The notes under the pieces were generated by a model that did no database searches, was not told the DNA's origin, and saw only the letters and a list, made by a program, of their open reading frames with translations. From JAMWCX01 sp964352425 (lineage in GTDB: Bacteria > Omnitrophota > Gorgyraeia > 2-01-FULL-45-10), in the NCBI GenBank assembly GCA_964352425.1, contig CAYGRZ010000011.1, forward strand, positions 1 to 33,869: 33,869 bases of DNA, written 5' to 3'. The translations under genes and the position numbers were made by a program. Within the stretch, counting starts at the first letter, position 1; each line of letters opens with the position of its first letter. Below, in pieces: positions 29,310 to 33,869 of the stretch.

Positions 29310-30707
29310 ATGGGAACCGACAATATATTAAAAAAGTCCGTTATCCTCGTCGCTGTATCTGTCGTGATCGGCATGATCGGCGCTCGAGGGGGGTTGTCGT
29401 TCCACCAGGCGCTGTCGATATCGATATTCTCGGTGTCGATACTGGGAACGCTCTTCTTCTGGCACTTCCGCCTCACGTTCGCCTTCCTCGGCACGTCGGT
29501 CCTGCTCGCCACGAAGACGATCGACATGGAGCACATCATCAAATTCGCCTCCCTCGAGGTCATCCTCTTCCTGATAGGGATGATGGTCCTGGTGGGCCTC
29601 CTGAAAAGCGCCGGCTTCTTCGCGTGGATCGTGACGCTCATCCTGCGGATCAGGAACCTCACGGCGGAAAAATTCCTCTATATCATATCCGTCATTTCGG
29701 CGCTCCTGGCATGCGCGGTCGACGAGGTGACGGCAATCATCTTCATCGCCGCGGCAATATTCGAGATATGCGACTATTTCGAGGTGGAGCCGACGCCGTT
29801 TCTGATAATAGCGATATTCGCGACCAACATCGGCTCCGCGGGCACCGTCCTGGGGAACCCGATAGGCATCCTCATCGCGACCAAGTCGGGCCTCACGTTC
29901 GAGGATTTTATCGTCAAGGCATTCCCGGTGATGATCGTCTGCCTCGTAGCGCTCATATGCATCGTGAGGCTATGGTACAAAAAGCAGCTCGCGCATCTTG
30001 ATGAGAAGATACAGGCGCTCGGCGAAAACGAGATGCTGATCCGGCTGATCTCGATCCCGCCTGAGCGGGACCTGAAGATAAGCCTGCTGGTGTTTGCCGC
30101 GACGATCGGCGCCATCGCGTTCCACCACCGCCTTGAGGTATGGTGGCAGCTCCAGCCGAATACGATGCTGCTGATCCTGCCGCTCGTCTCGAGCGGGCTC
30201 GTCATGGCGTGGAAGAGAAGCAGGGCGCGCGATTTCATCGAGAAGGATGTGGAGTGGTGGACGCTCCTCTTCTTTATGCTGCTCTTTGCCCAGGCCGGGA
30301 CGCTTAAATTCACGGGCGCCGCTGATGTTATCGCGCAAAGAATAATCGGCGCGACGACGCACAGCATCTCTGCGCTCACCGGCGTCATCCTGTGGGTCTC
30401 GGCCATCGGCTCAAGCATCCTCGATAACGTGGTCCTGGTGGCCGCGGTCATCCCGGTGGTCCAGAGTTTCAAGGACATGGGGGTGAATGTCCAGCCGCTC
30501 TGGTGGGCGCTCCTTTTCGGCGGCTGTTTCGGCGGCAATATTACGCTCGTCGGATCGACCGCCAATATAGTCGCGCTCGGCCTTTTGGAAAAGGAAGAGG
30601 GTATCCATATGACCTTCTTCCGGTGGTTCTGGATAGGACTGATAGTAGGCGTGGTCACGACCGTCATCGCGTGGATCGCGCTCCTGATTCTTCCAATATA
30701 CAGGTGA
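29310..30707 (+). CDS. NhaD/ArsB-type (ion transporter superfamily) membrane transporter
   Basis: 465 residues from ATG 29310, about 11-12 helices. IT-superfamily marks are duplicated: ACAVDEVTAIIFIAAAIFEI plus NIGSAGTVLGNPIGILIA in the first half, and GSSILDNVVLVAAVIPVV plus CFGGNITLVGSTANIVALG in the second. Paired (D)N/T and GN.T..G...N motifs of this kind are found in NhaD Na+/H+ antiporters and ArsB-like or SLC13-like carriers. Substrate could be Na+/H+, an oxyanion or a dicarboxylate; the K+/Mg2+ context makes NhaD-like use attractive but this is inference. The start codon has only a weak ribosome site and lies 10 nt after the CBS gene. Confidence 0.85.
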   Translation: MGTDNILKKSVILVAVSVVIGMIGARGGLSFHQALSISIFSVSILGTLFFWHFRLTFAFLGTSVLLATKTIDMEHIIKFASLEVILFLIGMMVLVGLLKSAGFFAWIVTLILRIRNLTAEKFLYIISVISALLACAVDEVTAIIFIAAAIFEICDYFEVEPTPFLIIAIFATNIGSAGTVLGNPIGILIATKSGLTFEDFIVKAFPVMIVCLVALICIVRLWYKKQLAHLDEKIQALGENEMLIRLISIPPERDLKISLLVFAATIGAIAFHHRLEVWWQLQPNTMLLILPLVSSGLVMAWKRSRARDFIEKDVEWWTLLFFMLLFAQAGTLKFTGAADVIAQRIIGATTHSISALTGVILWVSAIGSSILDNVVLVAAVIPVVQSFKDMGVNVQPLWWALLFGGCFGGNITLVGSTANIVALGLLEKEEGIHMTFFRWFWIGLIVGVVTTVIAWIALLILPIYR

Positions 30708-30712
30708 GGGAT

Positions 30713-31306
30713 ATGATAAAACAGATACGCCATTATTTCGCGACGGGGTTACTGATATCGCTTCCGGTCTTTATCACGCTCTATGTGATCTTTGCGGTCT
30801 TCCGCTTCATCGACGGTATATTCGGCAAGATCATCAATATCTATCTGAACAAGTACCTGGGCTTCGGCATACCCGGGGTGGGTTTTATCCTCGGCGCCGT
30901 TATCGTCTTCCTTATAGGGTTTGTAGCGGCGAACTTTTTCGGGAAGAAGATCATCCGTGCGCTCGAGGCCTGGTTCCTGAAGTTCCCGTTCATCCGCCAG
31001 ATCTATCCCGCGGCGAAGCAGATCGTCGATTCGTTCATATCGAAAGAAAGCCCGGCGTTCAAGAAGGTCGTGCTGGCGCAGTATCCGTCGAAAGGGTTGT
31101 GGGCCATAGGGTTCATGACCAATGACAGTTTTAAAGAGGCGAATGAAAAGACGGAACGGGACCTTCTGCATATTTTCATCGCGACGACGCCAAGCCCGCT
31201 AACGGGTTTTCTGGCGCTCATCCCGAAAGAAGATGTCCAGTTCCTCGATATATCGATCGAGGCAGGGGTCAAGCTTATCGTATCAGGAGGCATAGTCAAA
31301 CCATAG
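30713..31306 (+). CDS. DUF502 membrane protein
   Basis: 197 residues from ATG 30713 (GGTGAGG ribosome site). Two N-terminal helices (about 8-32 and 52-75: TGLLISLPVFITLYVIF and PGVGFILGAVIVFLIGFVAA) flank a short loop. The DUF502 core is complete: FLKFPFIRQIYPAAKQIVDS, then KVVLAQYPSKGLWAIGFMTN, then FIATTPSPLTGFLALIPKED, then GVKLIVSGG. The family is found widely in bacteria and plants (LIKE-COV proteins) without a molecular function. It sits inside the ion operon 5 nt after the NhaD-like gene and 1 nt before the CNNM-like gene. Confidence 0.92.
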   Translation: MIKQIRHYFATGLLISLPVFITLYVIFAVFRFIDGIFGKIINIYLNKYLGFGIPGVGFILGAVIVFLIGFVAANFFGKKIIRALEAWFLKFPFIRQIYPAAKQIVDSFISKESPAFKKVVLAQYPSKGLWAIGFMTNDSFKEANEKTERDLLHIFIATTPSPLTGFLALIPKEDVQFLDISIEAGVKLIVSGGIVKP

Positions 31307-31307
31307 T

Positions 31308-32336
31308 ATGAAAGTACTTATAGAAATAACCCTGCTTATTTTATTGCTCTTCCTGGCCGCGCTCACCGCAGGATCGGAGATAGCCATCATTGCGGCAAGC
31401 CGCATCAAACTGCGCAAGTTCTCTTCCGAGGGCTCGAAGGCTGCGCGGATCGTCCTGACTATCCTGGAAACGCCTGAAAAGTTTTTCAGCACTATCCTTG
31501 TCACCAACAATATCGTAGACTCCCTCATCGCTGTCATCGTGACGGCGATGCTTATCCGCCTGATGGGCGGAGAGGGCGTGGGGCTGGCGGTGGCCACCAT
31601 CATTTCGTCATTCCTGATCATCGTCTTTGAGGTAACGGCGAAGACGATGGCCACCAGGTACGCCGACAAGATGTCGCTCGTCCTGGCGCGGCCGATGCAC
31701 ATCATGATCAAGCTCTTTACGCCTGTCGTGAAGGCGCTCGAACTGACCATAAAGGTCATCACCCGCATCATCGGCGCAAAAAAGACAGGCACACAGTCCC
31801 TCGTTACGGAAGAGGAGATCAGGGCGCTCATCAAGATCGGAGAGGAAGAGGGCATTCTGCACAAAGAGAAGGTGAAGATGCTCTCCAGGGTGTTCGATTT
31901 CAGCAATGCGATCGTCAGGGCTATGATGACGTCGAAGAAAGAGGTCATATCGATCAACATCGCAGCGAAGCTCGACGATATCATCGATACGGTCATCGAA
32001 TCGGGCTATTCGCGGTTCCCCGTCTATAAGGACTCGCCCGATAACATAGTCGGCATCATCAACATGAAAGACCTCCTGAGCCTGTACTATAATAAAGACC
32101 TGATCGTGATGCAGGACCTCATGTATCCGGCCACGTTCGTCCCCGGCGCGAAGAAGGTGACGGAGCTGCTGAAGGAATTCCAGAAGGGCCACACGCATAT
32201 CGCGGTCGTCACCGGCGACAAGGGCACGGTCGAGGGCATCGTGACGCTCGAGGACCTCCTCGAAGAGATCGTCGGCGAGATCGAGGACGAATACGACGTG
32301 CGGGCCTCAAATTACAAGGCGAAGCACCTCACGTGA
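31308..32336 (+). CDS. CNNM/CorC-type protein (DUF21 plus CBS pair), lacking the CorC C-domain
   Basis: 342 residues. DUF21 membrane domain (about 1-165: LTAGSEIAIIAASRIKLRKF, then FEVTAKTMATRYADK) is followed by the helical link and a CBS pair (about 190-330: VTEEEIRALIKIGEEEGIL, VIESGYSRFPVYKDSPDNIV, HTHIAVVTGDKGTVEGIVTL). The usual C-terminal CorC_HlyC transporter-associated domain is absent; the frame ends in an Arg/Lys tail just after LLEEIVGEIEDEYD. The CNNM/CorC family is linked to Mg2+ (and sometimes Co2+) transport, so this fits the divalent-cation theme. The next gene's GTG overlaps its TGA. Confidence 0.9.
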   Translation: MKVLIEITLLILLLFLAALTAGSEIAIIAASRIKLRKFSSEGSKAARIVLTILETPEKFFSTILVTNNIVDSLIAVIVTAMLIRLMGGEGVGLAVATIISSFLIIVFEVTAKTMATRYADKMSLVLARPMHIMIKLFTPVVKALELTIKVITRIIGAKKTGTQSLVTEEEIRALIKIGEEEGILHKEKVKMLSRVFDFSNAIVRAMMTSKKEVISINIAAKLDDIIDTVIESGYSRFPVYKDSPDNIVGIINMKDLLSLYYNKDLIVMQDLMYPATFVPGAKKVTELLKEFQKGHTHIAVVTGDKGTVEGIVTLEDLLEEIVGEIEDEYDVRASNYKAKHLT

Positions 32337-33529
32337 GCGCCCTCTTCAAAGGCACGCGCCCCGTTAAAAATCCGGGGATTTTTAACGGGGTAAGTAAGAA
32401 CGTAGTCGTCCTCAGCGTAACGAGCCTCCTGACCGACATCTCGAGCGAGATGCTCTATCCGATAATCCCCATATTCCTGACGAGCGTCCTCGGCGCTCCC
32501 ATGTCCGTACTCGGCCTGATAGAAGGCGCGGCCGAATCGACCGCGAGTATCCTGAAAGCATTCTCGGGCTGGTTCTCCGACGTTTTCAGGAAGCGGCGGC
32601 CGTTCGTGACAGGCGGCTATTTCCTTTCCGCGCTCGGCAAGCTTTTATTTTTTCTCGCATATTCCTGGCCGGTGGTGCTCCTGGCGCGTGTCGTCGACCG
32701 GATAGGCAAGGGCGTTCGCACCTCGCCGAGGGATGCCATGATCGCCGATTCCTGCGACGCCGAATACAGGGGGAAGGCGTTCGGTTTTCACCGGGCGATG
32801 GACACAGTTGGGGCGATCATGGGGCCGCTTTTTGCGATATGGCTTCTGACGGCACTGAAAGAGGACCTGCGCTTCGTCTTCCTGATCGCCTTTGTGCCTG
32901 CCATGCTTGCGGTCGGCGTGCTGATCGTTTTTCTTAAGGAGCCGCCGATACGAACGCGCCCCAACGGCATTTCTTTCAGGATAAATATAAGGCAATTTGC
33001 TCCCGCCTTTTGGAAATTTCTTCTCGTCTCGACGATATTCGCGGTTGGGAATTCGAGCGACGCATTCCTCATCATGCGAGCCAAGAGCGCAGGCCTGGCG
33101 ACGGTAGCGATCGTTCTCGCATACGTGGTGTATAATATATCGTATTCGGCGCTTTCATTCCCGGCAGGCATCATTTCCGACAGATTCCCCAGGAAGACGG
33201 TCATGGCCGCAGGGTATCTGGTATTCGCGCTCGTCTATTTTGGCTTTGCGGCATGGGCGACAAAGGGTACGATCTGGGGCCTCTTCTTTGTCTATGGCTT
33301 CTACATGGCGATGACGGACGGCGTGAGCAAGGCGTTCGTCACGGATACGGTCGATAGCTCGGTGAGGGGAACGGCCATAGGGCTCTGTTACTGCGTTACG
33401 GGACTCGCCACATTCTTCGCAAGCCTCATCGCGGGACTGCTCTGGACTTCTATCGGCGCTTCCGCGCCATTTTTCTACGGCGCCGCCACGGCGCTCATTT
33501 CATCACTCGCGCTCGTGATCCTCATATAA
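32333..33529 (+). CDS. MFS transporter with a palindrome-encoded N-terminus
   Basis: 398 residues, about 12 helices. N-terminal TSLLTDISSEMLYPIIPIFL, then LGLIEGAAESTASILKAFSG and RPFVTGGY and ARVVDRIGKGVRTSPRDAM are typical of one bacterial MFS group of unknown substrate (an antiporter-like fold). Residues 9-20 (RPVKNPGIFNGV) are coded by a perfect 15-bp palindrome (32359-32390), so the true start may be GTG 32333, coupled to the upstream TGA, or a start downstream of the palindrome. No ribosome site of note is visible for 32333. It is the last gene of the operon. Substrate unknown. Confidence 0.85.
   Translation: MSALFKGTRPVKNPGIFNGVSKNVVVLSVTSLLTDISSEMLYPIIPIFLTSVLGAPMSVLGLIEGAAESTASILKAFSGWFSDVFRKRRPFVTGGYFLSALGKLLFFLAYSWPVVLLARVVDRIGKGVRTSPRDAMIADSCDAEYRGKAFGFHRAMDTVGAIMGPLFAIWLLTALKEDLRFVFLIAFVPAMLAVGVLIVFLKEPPIRTRPNGISFRINIRQFAPAFWKFLLVSTIFAVGNSSDAFLIMRAKSAGLATVAIVLAYVVYNISYSALSFPAGIISDRFPRKTVMAAGYLVFALVYFGFAAWATKGTIWGLFFVYGFYMAMTDGVSKAFVTDTVDSSVRGTAIGLCYCVTGLATFFASLIAGLLWTSIGASAPFFYGAATALISSLALVILI
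32359..32390. repeat. Perfect 15-bp palindrome, CCCCGTTA family copy 2, inside MFS coding start
   Basis: CCCCGTTAAAAATCC (32359-32373) and GGATTTTTAACGGGG (32376-32390) with only a 2-nt loop. Related to the palindrome at 20233-20261 (CCCCGTTA/TAACGGGG ends). It lies 23 nt into the MFS frame. Confidence 0.75.
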
Positions 33530-33544
33530 GAAACTTTCGAATTT

Positions 33545-33650
33545 CCAGGCGGCGTCTACTTTTGTGCTCGCCTTTTGCTTGTCACTCACTCATAATTTTT
33601 GTTCGCCACTAGGGCGGCGTTGACTTTCGGGCACTCGCCTTCGCTTGTCG
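33545..33650 (-). repeat. Inverted two-copy relative of the repeat at 9752-9868
   Basis: Read on the minus strand it gives GACAAGCGAAGGCGAGTGCC, CGAAAGTCAACGCCGCCCTAG, then AAAAATTATGAGTGAGTGAC, AAGCAAAAGGCGAGCACAAA and AGTAGACGCCGCCTGG. These match the copies at 9752-9800 and 9817-9868 in order and spacing but in the opposite orientation. Confidence 0.75.
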
Positions 33651-33782
33651 TCTCGCCACATTAGGCATGTGGCGAGACTGTCCAAAATTTCTGATGCCTG
33701 CCCGACTGCATGAAAACACATTCTGGCAGGCGGGGCCAATGAACCCGGACTGCCGACTGACTCTTGACAGGTTTCATTGGCC
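33650..33782. repeat. Cluster of hairpins at the right end
   Basis: Three stems: a perfect 12-bp stem with a 5-nt loop (33650-33661 with 33667-33678, GTCTCGCCACAT arm); GCCTGCC (33695-33701) with GGCAGGC (33725-33731); GGCCAATGAACCC (33734-33746) with GGTTTCATTGGCC (33770-33782), one mismatch. None has a following T-run on +, so none is a clear terminator for the operon. No gene is supported from 33530 to 33869. Confidence 0.65.
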
Positions 33783-33792
33783 TTGCTGTATC
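33764..33792 (+). promoter_or_regulatory. Possible promoter facing out of the window
   Basis: A perfect TTGACA (33764-33769), 17-bp spacer, then TGTATC (33787-33792), a weak -10. The spacer contains the right arm of the GGCCAATGAA inverted repeat, which could therefore act as an operator. The gene it would serve lies beyond the window. Confidence 0.3.
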
Positions 33793-33869
33793 GCCTAGAG
33801 GAATCAAAATTTTTAAGCCATCGATAGAGGATGAGCTTGAGAATAGAGAGCCCCTGACGCAGGTAGGCA

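Noticed and set aside
33530..33869. Gene start or RNA gene at the right edge
   Set aside because: The ATG after GAGG near 33830 is followed by a stop after eight codons, and no tRNA or rRNA fold is visible. A better call needs sequence beyond the window.

Overview
The window reads as chromosomal DNA of an uncultured, moderately GC-rich, diderm (Gram-negative-type) bacterium. Envelope evidence includes three lipoboxes, an ExbB/ExbD pair, a two-partner-secretion (TPS) type exoprotein and peptidoglycan-binding lipoproteins. The gene mix (DUF4912 next to GH57 enzymes, GTP-type PEPCK, an LsrF-type aldolase, DUF2934, TPS-like exoproteins with a signal peptide ending in QVAYPL) fits Candidatus Omnitrophota best. 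That placement is an inference from gene content; no rRNA or other phylogenetic marker is present. I found no tRNA, rRNA, CRISPR array, transposase or prophage gene.

Layout. (1) 1-5045, secreted proteins: a truncated gene end, a 985-residue TPS-domain exoprotein on +, then on - a FecR-domain protein and an unfamiliar exported protein whose Ala/Lys/Glu repeat tail is frameshifted. Each of the three complete genes has its own TATACT promoter, and the last has a structured leader. (2) 5223-9316, metabolism: flavodoxin, zinc-dependent alcohol dehydrogenase, GTP-PEPCK and LsrF/DhnA-type aldolase, closely spaced. (3) 9317-10017, gene-free and made of several palindromic repeat modules; one module recurs inverted at 33545-33650. 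(4) 10018-15704, envelope and regulation: two paralogous peptidoglycan-binding lipoproteins, an Lrp/AsnC regulator with a PLP aminotransferase, a membrane protein with a beta-repeat ectodomain, a coiled-coil lipoprotein, a GT2 glycosyltransferase and a small exported protein. (5) 15776-19979, alpha-glucan metabolism: DUF4912, GH57 branching enzyme, GH57 amylase/pullulanase-type enzyme. (6) 20040-20225, a DUF2934 protein with its own promoter, followed by a terminator. (7) 20405-33529, sixteen same-strand genes with gaps of at most 23 nt and many 4-nt start/stop overlaps. They run from one good promoter with no visible internal terminator: MarC, CcdA/DsbD-like, ExbB, ExbD, two single-unit TrkA proteins, a 46-residue membrane protein, TrkH, an exported OB-like protein, PRC/MgtE_N/CBS regulator, Nramp-related transporter, CBS protein, NhaD/ArsB-type transporter, DUF502, CNNM-type protein, MFS transporter. 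(8) 33530-33869, repeats and hairpins with no supported gene.

How the parts work together. Block 7 looks like a membrane and ion-homeostasis operon: K+ uptake (TrkA/TrkH), divalent cation handling (probably Mg2+ for the Nramp-related/MgtE_N pair, plus a CNNM-type protein) and anion or Na+ transport, with several nucleotide-sensing CBS/RCK modules. Blocks 2 and 5 together support gluconeogenesis (PEPCK, possibly an aldolase step) and alpha-glucan synthesis or turnover. The most interesting points are the possible pseudoknot leader and frameshifted repeat tail of the 4932-to-4024 gene, the Mg2+-type signature of the Nramp-related protein beside its soluble MgtE-like partner, the 46-residue protein translationally coupled to trkH, and intergenic palindromes that have become protein N-termini.
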